Source: Chloroflexota bacterium (lineage in GTDB: Bacteria > Chloroflexota > Dehalococcoidia > JACQUD01). Taken from it: 42,332 bases of DNA. Where the stretch lies: contig JACQUD010000002.1 in the NCBI GenBank assembly GCA_016210485.1, forward strand, positions 1 through 42,332, read 5' to 3'. Positions 1 through 9,600 of this stretch are shown piece after piece. Position 1 is the first letter of the stretch, and every line of letters begins with the position of its first letter. The position numbers were made by a program, and so were the translations under genes. Below the pieces are notes generated by a model. The model had not been told where the DNA came from and did no database searches. It was given only the letters and a program-made list of their open reading frames with translations.

Positions 1-2
1 CC

Positions 3-1115
3 CATGATATACTCCTCGGCAGCACCAAATATGAGTTCATTCGAGAGGCGCGACGCAAGCTGGGTGCGAAGGGCTGGCTAGCATCGACCTGGCCCAAGGA
101 ATATGGCGGCGGCGGGCTTAGCCTGGAGGAAGCTGCTGTCATCGAGTTAGAGATAGTTAAGCGGCCGTGGTCGCGTTTCGGTGTAGGGGACTTTTTTACA
201 GCTTTCCTCAGTATTTTTGGCCCTATGCTCTATGCCCTGGGTACGGAGGAGCAGAAGAAGCGGTTCCTGCCGCCTCTACTAAGAGGCGAAATTATTGCGT
301 GGCAAGGTTACAGCGAGCCCGATTGTGGGAGTGATATAGCTTCAGTGAAGATGACAGCCATCCGCGATGGGGATGATTACGTCATGAATGGGTCGAAGAT
401 CTGGCTGGGCACCCAATATGATAACGCCGACTTTATCTTTCTCGTAGCCGTCACCGACCCCAAAGCACCTCGGCATCGGAACGTTGGTCTTTTCCTGGTC
501 CCGGTAGGCCTGCCGGGCATCAGCAAAGTTCGCGTGCCGTGGATGCACAATCCTCACACTGGGGCGTGGCAGATATTCTTTGAGAACGTTCGGGTGCCGG
601 TGGAGTATCTCATCGGTGGGCACGAAAACGCTACTAATGCCTGGCAAGCTATGAGAGGTACCGCAGTCCATGGGCGGAACCGTCCAGCCATAATGCCAGC
701 TCGGGATCATAATCAAGAGTTCGTCCTGGCCTATTGTCGAGAGACGAAACGAGATGGTCAGCCACTGAGCCAGGACTCTGATGTCAGAGAGGCTCTGGTG
801 GAAGTGGAGATTCAGCTTGAAATCAGGAGGCTCTTTGCTACGCGTCAGAACTGGGAGATCATGTCGGGGAAACGGCTTGTTGGGTACGAAGGCCCCCAGA
901 GCGCTGTGCTTGGAAAGGTTACTGACATAAAACAAGCAGCCGCTTATAGCGATATCCTGGGGCCTGCGGCATTGATTAAGGAGCCAGAGTGGGCTCTTTT
1001 TGGGGGCAACATTGAATACCAACAATTCCACCCTGTGGCCGATGCCTCTGGTGGAATGCCTCAAGAGGTTAGCAAGATGCTTATGGCACGTACGGCGTGC
1101 CGAGCCGGCGACTAA
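3..1115 (+). CDS. acyl-CoA dehydrogenase family protein, large paralog A (5' truncated by window edge)
   Basis: Frame is open from base 3 (HDILLGSTKYEFIREARRKLGAKGWLASTWPKEYGGGGLS...) and continues into ORF 225..1115. Contains EPDCGSDIASVK and GTQYDNAD motifs and is colinear with the other four paralogs. Confidence 0.93.
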   Translation, partial: HDILLGSTKYEFIREARRKLGAKGWLASTWPKEYGGGGLSLEEAAVIELEIVKRPWSRFGVGDFFTAFLSIFGPMLYALGTEEQKKRFLPPLLRGEIIAWQGYSEPDCGSDIASVKMTAIRDGDDYVMNGSKIWLGTQYDNADFIFLVAVTDPKAPRHRNVGLFLVPVGLPGISKVRVPWMHNPHTGAWQIFFENVRVPVEYLIGGHENATNAWQAMRGTAVHGRNRPAIMPARDHNQEFVLAYCRETKRDGQPLSQDSDVREALVEVEIQLEIRRLFATRQNWEIMSGKRLVGYEGPQSAVLGKVTDIKQAAAYSDILGPAALIKEPEWALFGGNIEYQQFHPVADASGGMPQEVSKMLMARTACRAGD

Positions 1116-1238
1116 TCAATGGGGGTGAATTTGGGGAGGCCAAAGGCCCTCTCTTGTAGAGGGATCGAGGGCGGGCCATCTGAGGTAGTATCATCCAGGC
1201 TGGCCATGATCTATCTCATAGGCAAGGTGAGCACAATG

Positions 1239-1267
1239 TTGACAAAAAGCTCAGAGTGTGGTAGAAA
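1239..1267 (+). promoter_or_regulatory. sigma70-like promoter for ACAD paralog B
   Basis: TTGACA (1239-1244), 17-nt spacer, TAGAAA (1262-1267); similarly placed boxes occur upstream of the other complete large paralogs. Confidence 0.55.
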
Positions 1268-1312
1268 GTAACTATCATAGGGAAACATAGGGAAAGAAAG
1301 AGGAGGGCAGCC

Positions 1313-2530
1313 ATGGATTTTGAATTTCGCGACACGCCGAAGCTGGCAAAGTTTCGTAAGGAAGTGCGAGCCTGGCTTGACCTTAATATGCCTATGGACT
1401 TTGAGATACCGGACAATCCCCACGATGTGTTGCCCCACAGCGCTAAGTATGAGTTCATCCTGAAGGCGCGGCACGCGCTGGGTGCGAAGGGCTGGTTAGC
1501 GCCGACCTGGCCCAAGGAGTATGGTGGCGGGGGGCTCAGTATGGAGGAGGCTGCCATCGTCGAGGGTGAGGTAGCCCAGCGGCCGTGGTCGCGCTTCGGC
1601 GTGGGAGACTTCTTCCCGAGCACTATCACGCAATTTGGTGTTCAGATCTATGCTATTGGTACGGAGGAGCAGAAGAAGCGGTTTCTGCCGCCTATACTTA
1701 AAGGCGAAATTATTCGGTGGAATGGTTCCACCGAGCCCGATTGTGGAAGTGACCTGGCCGCTGTGAAGACTACAGCTATCCGCGATGGGGATGAGTACGT
1801 GGTGAACGGGACGAAGGTCTGGCTGGGCACCCAATATGACAACGCTGACTACATCCAACTCATAGCTGTTACCGACCCCAAGGCAGCCCGGCATCACAAC
1901 ATCGGCCTTTTCTGCGTTCCGGTAGGCCTGCCGGGCATCAGCAAGGTTCGCCTGCCGATGATACGCAACTGTCACACTTCGGGATGGCAGATGTTCTTCG
2001 ATAACGTCCGGGTGCCGGTGGAGTACCTCATCGGCGGGCACGAGAATGCGACTAACGCATGGCGAGTTCTCAGTACAGCTACCAGATTCCCCCAGCCCAA
2101 CATGGGATGGTCGGTGCGGGACCGGAACCAGGAGTTTGTCCTGGATTATGTTCGTAAGACGAAACGCGATGGCCAGCTCCTGAGCCAGGACCCCGATGTG
2201 AGAGAAGCTCTGGTGGAAACGGAGATTCAACTCGAGATCAATAGGCTCTTCGGCATGCGCCAGAACTGGATTGCCATGACGGGCAAGCGGCTTGTGGGAT
2301 ACGAAGCCACCCAGGCTACTTTGCAGGGTAAGGTTACTACCGCTACACAGGCAGAGGCTTATGCCGATATCTTGGGGCCGGCGGCGTTGATTAAGGATCC
2401 AGAGTGGGCTCTCTTTGATGGCAATATTGAATATAAGCATTTCGCCCCCGTGGCCATGGCTTCTGCTGGAATCACCCAAGAGGTTAGCAAGATGATTATG
2501 ACGCGTTGGGCGTGCCGGGTCGGCGACTAG
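1313..2530 (+). CDS. acyl-CoA dehydrogenase family protein, large paralog B
   Basis: 405 aa, MDFEFRDTPKLAKFRKEVRAWLDL...EPDCGSDLAAVKTTAIRDGDEYVVNGTKVWLGTQYDNADY; RBS-like gaggaggg upstream. Confidence 0.95.
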   Translation: MDFEFRDTPKLAKFRKEVRAWLDLNMPMDFEIPDNPHDVLPHSAKYEFILKARHALGAKGWLAPTWPKEYGGGGLSMEEAAIVEGEVAQRPWSRFGVGDFFPSTITQFGVQIYAIGTEEQKKRFLPPILKGEIIRWNGSTEPDCGSDLAAVKTTAIRDGDEYVVNGTKVWLGTQYDNADYIQLIAVTDPKAARHHNIGLFCVPVGLPGISKVRLPMIRNCHTSGWQMFFDNVRVPVEYLIGGHENATNAWRVLSTATRFPQPNMGWSVRDRNQEFVLDYVRKTKRDGQLLSQDPDVREALVETEIQLEINRLFGMRQNWIAMTGKRLVGYEATQATLQGKVTTATQAEAYADILGPAALIKDPEWALFDGNIEYKHFAPVAMASAGITQEVSKMIMTRWACRVGD

Positions 2531-2670
2531 CAGGGGTACGAGTTTGGCGGAGGCCTAAAACTAGCTCCCTTAAGCAAATATAGTTGGCAGGTTGTTCCGT
2601 AGGCTTCTGGGGAGAGAAGTGTGTATTCATTGTCGGGACGAAAGGTAAAGTTTAGCCATAGGAGGTTGTC

Positions 2671-3819
2671 ATGGTCGATCTAGCCCTTAGTGAAGCACAG
2701 GAAATAATAAAGCGCACTGCTCATGACTTCGTCGAGCGGGAGTTCCCAGCGCCTTTAGCTATCGAGGTGAATGAGAGCGAGAAGGGATTCTCGCCGGAGC
2801 TTTGGCGCAAGATGGCAGATCTGGGGTGGGTGGGGATGATTCTTCCCGAGGCTTATGGGGGGACAGGTAGTAGCTTTGTTGATATGGCTGTTATCTTCCA
2901 GGAGCTGGGGTGGGCTGCTCTGCCCAGTCCGCTCCTTTCCTCGGGGGTACTTTGTGGGTTAACCATTTCAGAGGGGGGCACGGAGCAGCAAAAGAAACGA
3001 CTTCTGCCCTCTATTGCTAAAGGCCAGCGAATTCTGGCTCTGGCTTTGACTGAGCCGGACTACGGTTGGGGCCCTGAGACGGTTAAACTAACGGCGAAGG
3101 CCAAAAACGGGAAGTTTGTTCTCAATGGGACGAAGCGATATATTCCGGATGTCCACATCGCCGATCAGTGCATTTGTGTTGCCCGAACGAGCCAGGGCGC
3201 TGACCCCCAAGAAGGAATCACCCTTTTCTTGGTGGATAAGTCGGCTCAGGGTCTCTCTTGTCGTGACATGTCTGCGGGCGCTCAGATAGGAGAGAAACTG
3301 AATGAGCTGGCGTTCGACTCGGTAGAGGTTGACCATTCTGCTGTAATCGGCGAGGTGGATAAGGGATGGCAAGTCCTCTCACCAGTTCTGGAGAAAGCTA
3401 CGCCCGTTCTTTGCGCTTATATGGTGGGTGGTATCCAGCGGGCGTGGGAGATGGCTGTTTCGTATATTAACACCAGAGAGGCATTTGGCAGGACTATTGG
3501 TAGCTTTGAGCGGATACAGGACCATGTTATTGAGATAGTCAATGCTCTGGATTCGGCTCGCTGGACAACCTACGAGGCACTATGGAAAATAGATGAGCAA
3601 AAACCAGGCATTACCAAATCAGTAACGCTGGCCAAAATTGTTTCGAGTGAAGGTTACCGTAAGGCGGTCGACCTCACTTCGAGGATCCATGGTGCCGCAG
3701 GTGTAGACACGCGCTTTGTCTTGTATCAGTATATCAAGAAGTCTCGCAGCTTCTATCATTACCTGGGTGGTCCTATGGCTCTGCGCAAGCGCATGGCTCA
3801 CCTATTGTTTAATGACTGA
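2671..3819 (+). CDS. acyl-CoA dehydrogenase family protein, divergent smaller-type
   Basis: 382 aa, ACAD fold motifs (LGWVGMILPEAYGGTGSSFVDMAVIFQELG, ALTEPDYGW, REAFGRTIGSFERIQDHVIEI); AGGAGG RBS. Confidence 0.92.
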   Translation: MVDLALSEAQEIIKRTAHDFVEREFPAPLAIEVNESEKGFSPELWRKMADLGWVGMILPEAYGGTGSSFVDMAVIFQELGWAALPSPLLSSGVLCGLTISEGGTEQQKKRLLPSIAKGQRILALALTEPDYGWGPETVKLTAKAKNGKFVLNGTKRYIPDVHIADQCICVARTSQGADPQEGITLFLVDKSAQGLSCRDMSAGAQIGEKLNELAFDSVEVDHSAVIGEVDKGWQVLSPVLEKATPVLCAYMVGGIQRAWEMAVSYINTREAFGRTIGSFERIQDHVIEIVNALDSARWTTYEALWKIDEQKPGITKSVTLAKIVSSEGYRKAVDLTSRIHGAAGVDTRFVLYQYIKKSRSFYHYLGGPMALRKRMAHLLFND

Positions 3820-3860
3820 TCGGCCAGTTGAGGTTCCCTTAAGCATAACGACGATATGGG

Positions 3861-3905
3861 GAGGCGGTGACCGGATGGACTCATCCAGGAGCCGCCTCTT
3901 CTTTC
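3861..3905 (+). terminator. putative intrinsic terminator downstream of the ACAD genes
   Basis: GAGGCGG (3861-3867) pairs with CCGCCTC (3892-3898), with inner stem GGATG (3873-3877)/CATCC (3882-3886), followed by TTCTTT. Confidence 0.65.
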
Positions 3906-3990
3906 CAACTCTGATGTGCCGCTCCTGTCTTGCTTGAGTGTACTCCTTGGATAGCTAGGGATAGCAAGAATTTTGGCGCAATTCAGGGGC

Positions 3991-4020
3991 TTGACATCTG
4001 TGCTAAAGGCCTTCTAATAT
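3991..4020 (+). promoter_or_regulatory. candidate pyrG operon promoter
   Basis: TTGACA (3991-3996), 18-nt spacer, TAATAT (4015-4020); lies about 235 nt before the pyrG start. Confidence 0.6.
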
Positions 4021-4184
4021 AGAGATGTAGTCTTTGTGGATCTCCTAGTTTTGGGGAGAGTTCTTGTTCGCTCTCATCGAAAATCTCTGAGAGAGCATGT
4101 TTAAAATTCCTCGCCAGTCTAAGTGCGGTGTTGCTATAGTGCTACGTTTTTATGACACTAAGATAAACTGTTATGCTTCGAGGT

Positions 4185-4214
4185 GAGGGCTGCGCCCTCC
4201 TGCCAAGGAGGGCG
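4185..4214 (+). promoter_or_regulatory. alternative hairpins in pyrG leader
   Basis: GAGGGC (4185-4190) can pair with GCCCTC (4194-4199); the overlapping CGCCCTCC (4193-4200) can instead pair with GGAGGGCG (4207-4214). Confidence 0.45.
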
Positions 4215-4255
4215 TCTCTGGTTTCCAAACTTAGGGGCAAGGTGATAATGGCCGG

Positions 4256-5914
4256 GTGAAATTCATCTTCGTCACGGGCGGCGTGGTCAGCTCTGTAGGC
4301 AAAGGGATAACTGTCGCCTCCCTAGGTCGCATCCTCAAGAGCCGGAACCTCACTGTCTCTGTCCAAAAGCTAGACCCTTACCTCAATGTGGACCCGGGGA
4401 CTATGTCACCCTATCAGCATGGGGAGGTCTTTGTCACCGAGGATGGGGCCGAGACGGACCTGGACCTGGGCCACTATGAGCGGTTCATCGATATAAATCT
4501 CACCGCTGCCTCCAGTGTGGCTACGGGCCAGATCTATGCCGAGGTCATCGCCCGGGAGAGGCGTGGCGATTTTCTGGGGGGGACCATCCAGATAGTGCCT
4601 CATGTGACCAACGAGATAAAACGTCGCATTCATCTGCTGGCGGAGCAAAGTCAGGCTCAGGTGGTGATTGTGGAGGTGGGCGGCACAGTGGGAGACATCG
4701 AAGGCCAGCCCTTCCTAGAGGCCATCCGCCAGATGAGGAAAGAGGTGGGGCGGGATAATACGCTCTTCATTCACGTCACCCTGCTTCCTCTCATATCGGC
4801 CACCGGCGAGCTCAAGACCAAGCCCACTCAGCACAGCGTCAAGGAGCTGCGGAGCATGGGCATCCAGCCCGATGTCATCATATGCCGCTCCGACCGGCCC
4901 GTGCCTCAGGACGTCAGGTCCAAGGTATCCCTCTTCTGCGATGTAGAGCCCAAGGCGGTCATCCCCCTGCTCACCGCCGAAACCATCTATGAGGTGCCGC
5001 TGATGCTGGATGAGGCGGGGCTGGGGGGTCTGGTGGTGGAGAAGCTGAACTTGCCTCAAAGCCCGCCGGGCCTTGACCGGTGGCGTCTGCTAGTGGAACG
5101 GATAAAGGCCCCTGCGGAGACGTTGAACGTCGCCCTGGTGGGCAAGTACGTGGAGCTCCAGGACTCCTATCTCTCAGTGCGAGAGGCCCTGCGCCATGCT
5201 GCCCTCTACCACAGCCGGGATGTGAATATCTCCTGGATTCACTCCGAGGACCTGGAGAGGGATGGGGGCTGGGACCTCCTGGCCTCGGCCCAGGGCATTG
5301 TGGTTCCCGGAGGCTTCGGCTACCGTGGATTCGAGGGTATGGTGATGGCAGCCAAATATGCTCGGGAACGTCAAATCCCTTATCTGGGGTTATGCTTGGG
5401 GTTGCATGTAATGGTAGTGGAGTATGCTCGCCACACCCTGGGCACCTCCGAGGTCAACTCGGCCGAGTTTGACCCGAATACACCTCACCCAGTCATCGAC
5501 TATTTGCCAGACCAGAGAGACATCAGCAATAAGGGTGGCACTATGAGGCTGGGCCTTCATCCCTGTTGCCTGGTGCCGGGGACCAAGGCCGCCGCCGCTT
5601 ATGGCATGCCCATGGTATATGAGAGACACCGCCATCGCTTCGAGTTCAACAACAAATACCGTGACCCGTTGCTGGAGGCTGGGCTTGTACCCTCGGGCCT
5701 CTCCCCAGATGGCCGACTGGTAGAGATATGTGAAGTGCGCCATCATCCATTCATGATGGGCACCCAGTTCCATCCTGAGTTCCCCTCCCGCCCCGACCGT
5801 CCCCATCCCCTCTTCTGCTCCTTTATCGAAGCCGCCAAGAGGACGGTGCGCGAAGGCGGCCAGCATCCGCTTCCCCTGGAGGAAAAGGAGGAGCCTCATG
5901 CTCATTTTTCTTGA
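4256..5914 (+). CDS. pyrG: CTP synthase
   Basis: GTG start, MKFIFVTGGVVSSVGKGITVASLGRILKSR...; glutaminase motif YLGLCLGLHVMVVEYAR. Confidence 0.98.
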   Translation: MKFIFVTGGVVSSVGKGITVASLGRILKSRNLTVSVQKLDPYLNVDPGTMSPYQHGEVFVTEDGAETDLDLGHYERFIDINLTAASSVATGQIYAEVIARERRGDFLGGTIQIVPHVTNEIKRRIHLLAEQSQAQVVIVEVGGTVGDIEGQPFLEAIRQMRKEVGRDNTLFIHVTLLPLISATGELKTKPTQHSVKELRSMGIQPDVIICRSDRPVPQDVRSKVSLFCDVEPKAVIPLLTAETIYEVPLMLDEAGLGGLVVEKLNLPQSPPGLDRWRLLVERIKAPAETLNVALVGKYVELQDSYLSVREALRHAALYHSRDVNISWIHSEDLERDGGWDLLASAQGIVVPGGFGYRGFEGMVMAAKYARERQIPYLGLCLGLHVMVVEYARHTLGTSEVNSAEFDPNTPHPVIDYLPDQRDISNKGGTMRLGLHPCCLVPGTKAAAAYGMPMVYERHRHRFEFNNKYRDPLLEAGLVPSGLSPDGRLVEICEVRHHPFMMGTQFHPEFPSRPDRPHPLFCSFIEAAKRTVREGGQHPLPLEEKEEPHAHFS

Positions 5915-6572
5915 TACCGCTAACATGGAGGAGATTCGCCAGGCCGCTCGCTTGGGGGTGGTCTCAGGGATTACCACCAATCCCAGCCTGGTGGCCAAGG
6001 AGAGAGCGGGCGACTATAGGGCCGTGGTTCGGGAGATAGCCTCCATCATCCCTGGCCCCATCTCCGCCGAGGTGTTGAACTTGGAGACGGCTCAGGGCAT
6101 CGTTCGGGATGCTCGGGAGGTAGCCTCCTGGGCGCCCAACGTAGTGGTGAAGATACCCATCACAGCAGCGGGCCTGGAGGCGGCCTCAGCCCTCGCCAGG
6201 GAGGGGGTCAGGACCAATCTGACCCTTTGCTTCTCGGCCAATCAGGCCCTCCTGGCGGCCAGGGTTGGCGCTGCCTACGTCAGCCCCTTCGTGGGCCGCC
6301 TGGACGACGCCGGGCACGACGGCATGGCGGTGGTGGCCGATATAGTGGAGATATATAAGAGATACAGCTTCCCTACCCAGGTCATCGCTGCCAGCATTCG
6401 GCACCCCATGCACTGCGTGGCCGCGGCAAAGGCCGGGGCGGACATCTCCACTGTCCCCTACAAAGTCCTTAGGCAGATGATAGAGCATCCTTTGACCGAT
6501 GTAGGCATCGCTCGCTTTGCCCAGGACTGGGAGCAAGTATCGGCGGCGCTGGCGAGCAGAGCGGCACTATGA
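5898..6572 (+). CDS. tal: transaldolase / fructose-6-phosphate aldolase family protein
   Basis: MLIFLDTANMEEIRQAARLGVVSGITTNPSLVAKE...VVKIPIT; overlaps the pyrG end. Confidence 0.95.
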   Translation: MLIFLDTANMEEIRQAARLGVVSGITTNPSLVAKERAGDYRAVVREIASIIPGPISAEVLNLETAQGIVRDAREVASWAPNVVVKIPITAAGLEAASALAREGVRTNLTLCFSANQALLAARVGAAYVSPFVGRLDDAGHDGMAVVADIVEIYKRYSFPTQVIAASIRHPMHCVAAAKAGADISTVPYKVLRQMIEHPLTDVGIARFAQDWEQVSAALASRAAL

Positions 6573-7852
6573 AAACGGAGAGAAATCCTATGAACATCGC
6601 TGAACTGGAGGTAAAGAGCAAAGAGGAGCTAGCAGAGATGGCCCGGGAGTCGGGCATCTCTGGAGTCCAGAACATGTCCAAACAGGACCTCATTTTCCGC
6701 CTTCTTGAGATGCCCCCGGAGGCTCAGAACGACCAGGTGCGGGAGGGTATTCTAGAGATCATAGGCGAGGGTTATGGCTTCCTGCGCCAGCCCAACCTCC
6801 AGGTGAGCAGCCAGGATATCTACGTCTCCCAGTCGCAGGTCCGGCGCTTCCAGCTTCGATTGGCCGATCAGGTGCGGGGGCAGGTGAGGCCTCCCAGGGA
6901 GGGTGAGCGTTACTACGGGCTTTTGCGAGTGGACTCGGTGAATGGCCTGGATCCTGAGGAAGCCAAGGCCCGCCCTCACTTCGAAAACCTCACCCCCATT
7001 TTCCCTGACCAACTCTTCGACCTGGAGACCAACCCTAAGAACCTGTCCACCCGTCTCATGAACCTGGTGGCCCCCATAGGCCGGGGGCAGCGGGGCCTCA
7101 TTGTGTCTCCGCCCAAGGGGGGTAAGACTGTGGCTTTGAAGAACATCGCCAAGGCAATCGGTTCCAGGTATGATGATGTCCATCTCATGGTAGTTCTCAT
7201 CGGGGAGCGGCCCGAGGAGGTGACTGACTGGCGGAAGACGGTGGAGGCTGAGGTCATCGCCTCCACCTTCGACGAGGCGGTGGAGGCCCAGACCCGGGTG
7301 GCGGAGCTGGCCCTGGAACGGGCTAAGCGCCTGGTGGAGACCGGCAAGGACGTAGTCCTCCTCCTGGACAGCATAACCAGGCTTACCCGTGCCTACAACC
7401 TGGCGGTGCCCCCCTCGGGGCGCACTCTCTCCGGAGGGGTGGACCCGGCGGCCCTCTATCCTCCCAAGCGCTTCTTTGGCTCTGCTCGGAACCTGGAGGA
7501 GGCAGGCAGTCTGACCATCATCGCCGCCTGCCTCATAGATACCGGCAGCCGCATGGATGAGGTCATCTACGAGGAGTTCAAGGGCACAGGGAACATGGAG
7601 CTGCACCTGGACCGGGCCCTGGCCGAGAAACGCGTCTTTCCCGCAATAGATGTCCAGCGCTCGGGCACCCGCCGAGAGGAGCTCCTGTTGGATGAGAATA
7701 CCCTGAAGCAGGTGTGGCTGGTGCGGCGCATGCTTTCCCTGGTCAAGTCCAACTCCATCAGCACCACTGAGGCCGCAGAGAAGCTCCTGGAGCGCATGGC
7801 CCGGACCTCCAACAACCAGGAGTTCCTGGCCACCTTGACCAAAGAGGTCTGA
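6569..7852 (+). CDS. rho: transcription termination factor Rho
   Basis: Rho motifs: [68 protein letters not shown]. Alternative start at 6590 ([14 protein letters not shown]) is also plausible. Confidence 0.98.
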   Translation: MKTERNPMNIAELEVKSKEELAEMARESGISGVQNMSKQDLIFRLLEMPPEAQNDQVREGILEIIGEGYGFLRQPNLQVSSQDIYVSQSQVRRFQLRLADQVRGQVRPPREGERYYGLLRVDSVNGLDPEEAKARPHFENLTPIFPDQLFDLETNPKNLSTRLMNLVAPIGRGQRGLIVSPPKGGKTVALKNIAKAIGSRYDDVHLMVVLIGERPEEVTDWRKTVEAEVIASTFDEAVEAQTRVAELALERAKRLVETGKDVVLLLDSITRLTRAYNLAVPPSGRTLSGGVDPAALYPPKRFFGSARNLEEAGSLTIIAACLIDTGSRMDEVIYEEFKGTGNMELHLDRALAEKRVFPAIDVQRSGTRREELLLDENTLKQVWLVRRMLSLVKSNSISTTEAAEKLLERMARTSNNQEFLATLTKEV

Positions 7853-8202
7853 TCCCTGAAAAACTAAGGGGAGATACTACTCTTGTAGTGGATAAGCACG
7901 GAGGTTGCCTGGCAACGTCTCTCTATTAACATCGGTCCGTGCCGTGGTTTGCGCGTAGTGCCCTCTTGTTCTGCTAGTTGTCAAAGCCCGAAGCTGGCGT
8001 TCAGATGGAATGATATCCTGAGCGTGCAGCAGAAACGATGCTTTCTGCCTCGTGGAATAGCACCTCTATTTGAGAGAGTCTGCCGACTCTCCATTGCCCA
8101 TAGCCAGCTCTTTCGATGAGAACGCGCTTTTTATCAAGGAAGCCTATGTGAGCAATCTGCCTTCGCCAGATTCAGCCCTGCTATTGCTGGCTCATACCCC
8201 TG

Positions 8203-9423
8203 CTAGTCGCCAACCTTGCACGCTGAACGCGCCAAAAGCATCTTGCTAACTTCCTGGGTCATTCCAGCAGAAGCCATGGCTACGGGGACAAAGTGTTGGT
8301 ACTCCATGTTGCCCTCATAAAGAGCCCACTCAGGGTCCTTCATCAACACTGCTGGCCCCAGGATGTCGAAATAAGCGTTCGCTTGCTCTTCCTCCGCGAC
8401 CTTCCCATACACAGCGCTCTGGGGGCCTTCGTACCCCTCAAGTCGTTTGTCCGCTATGGTCATCCAGTCTTGGCGCAGAGCGAAGATCCTCCTGACTTCA
8501 AGTTGAATCTCCGTTTCCACCAGAGCATCCCTGACATCGGGGTCCTGGCTCAGCAGCTGGCCATCCCGTTTCGTCTTGCTAACATAATCAAGGACGAACT
8601 CCTGACCCCGGTCCCGAATCGGTATTACGATGGGACGATTCGCTCCATGGACCGCGGTCTCTCTCATACTCCGCCAGGCGTTGGTCGCGTTTTCGTGCCC
8701 GCCGATGAGATACTCCACCGGCACTCGGACGTTGTCAAAGAATATCTGCCAGCCAGAACTATGACAGTTCCGCATCAGTGGCAACCAAGCTTTGCTGATG
8801 CCCTGTAAGTTTGTGGGAACAAAAAAGAGGCCGACGTTTCGACGCCGAGGTGCTTTGGGATCGGTAATAGCTATTAGACTGAAATAGTCAGCGTTATCGT
8901 ATTGAGTGCCCAGGAAAACCTTCGTCCCATTCACGATGTAATCATCCCCATCGCGTAGAGCTGTAGTCTTTATCGCAGCTATGTCGCTTCCGGCATCGGG
9001 CTCACTGTAAGCTTGCCATCTAATAATTTCACCCCTCAGTATAGATGGCAGCCACCGTTTCTTCTGCTCTTCCGTCCCCAGGTTAAGCAGCTGAGCGCCG
9101 AAAGTAGTGATGGTGCTGGGGAAAAAGTCCCCTACACCGAAACGCGACCATGGTCGCTTGACTACTTCACTCTCGACGACAGCCGCTTCCTCGAAGCTGA
9201 GCCCCCCGCCACCGTACTCCTTGGGCCAGGTCGATGCTAACCAGCCCTTCGCACCCAGCGCGCGCCGAGCTTTCAGAATGAACTCATACTTGGTGCTGCC
9301 GGGGAGTATATCATGGGGATTATCCGGTATCTCAAAGTCCATAGGTATGTGGAGGTCAAGCCAGGCTCGCACTTCCTTGCGAAACTCTGCTAGCTTCGGC
9401 GTGTCGCGAAATTCAAAATCCAT
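8203..9423 (-). CDS. acyl-CoA dehydrogenase family protein, large paralog C
   Basis: 406 aa, MDFEFRDTPKLAEFRKEVRAWLDL...EPDAGSDIAAIKTTALRDGDDYIVNGTKVFLGTQYDNADY. Confidence 0.95.
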   Translation of the reverse strand: MDFEFRDTPKLAEFRKEVRAWLDLHIPMDFEIPDNPHDILPGSTKYEFILKARRALGAKGWLASTWPKEYGGGGLSFEEAAVVESEVVKRPWSRFGVGDFFPSTITTFGAQLLNLGTEEQKKRWLPSILRGEIIRWQAYSEPDAGSDIAAIKTTALRDGDDYIVNGTKVFLGTQYDNADYFSLIAITDPKAPRRRNVGLFFVPTNLQGISKAWLPLMRNCHSSGWQIFFDNVRVPVEYLIGGHENATNAWRSMRETAVHGANRPIVIPIRDRGQEFVLDYVSKTKRDGQLLSQDPDVRDALVETEIQLEVRRIFALRQDWMTIADKRLEGYEGPQSAVYGKVAEEEQANAYFDILGPAVLMKDPEWALYEGNMEYQHFVPVAMASAGMTQEVSKMLLARSACKVGD

Positions 9424-9454
9424 GTCTGCTCTCCTTTTTTCTTGGTGTTAATAT

Positions 9455-9483
9455 TGTATACTATATTCTGGTTTCGTTGTCAA
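9455..9483 (-). promoter_or_regulatory. sigma70-like promoter for ACAD paralog C
   Basis: Minus strand TTGACA (9483-9478), 17-nt spacer, TATACA (9460-9455). Confidence 0.65.
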
Positions 9484-9600
9484 CATTCCTGTGGATAACC
9501 CACCTTCTCTCCCCCTATAAGAGAGAGCTTTCGGACTCCGTCAAATTCAGTCCCGCTGTTATTGGCTCACACTCCTGCTAGTCGCCGATTCGGCACGCCC
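9478..9600. repeat. intergenic duplicate, copy 1 (paralog C/D junction)
   Basis: cctgtggataacccaccttctctccccctataagagagagctttcgg.ctccgtcaaattcag.cccgctgtta.tggctcacac is nearly identical to 10867-10989. Confidence 0.85.

Noticed and set aside
1496-2479. Long antisense ORF (327 aa) opposite ACAD paralog B, with similar antisense ORFs at 342-1064, 8293-8808, 9758-10360 and 11039-11743
   Set aside because: Conserved only because the sense paralogs are conserved; translation is composed of shadow codons with no recognisable domain and no RBS.
6752-7606. 284-aa minus-strand ORF over rho
   Set aside because: Rho is unambiguous on the plus strand; the antisense ORF is a high-GC shadow.
7980-8010. 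cccgaagctggcgttc resembling tccgaagctggctttc at 27271-27286, possible dispersed repeat
   Set aside because: Only a ~15-nt match with no extended similarity; likely chance.
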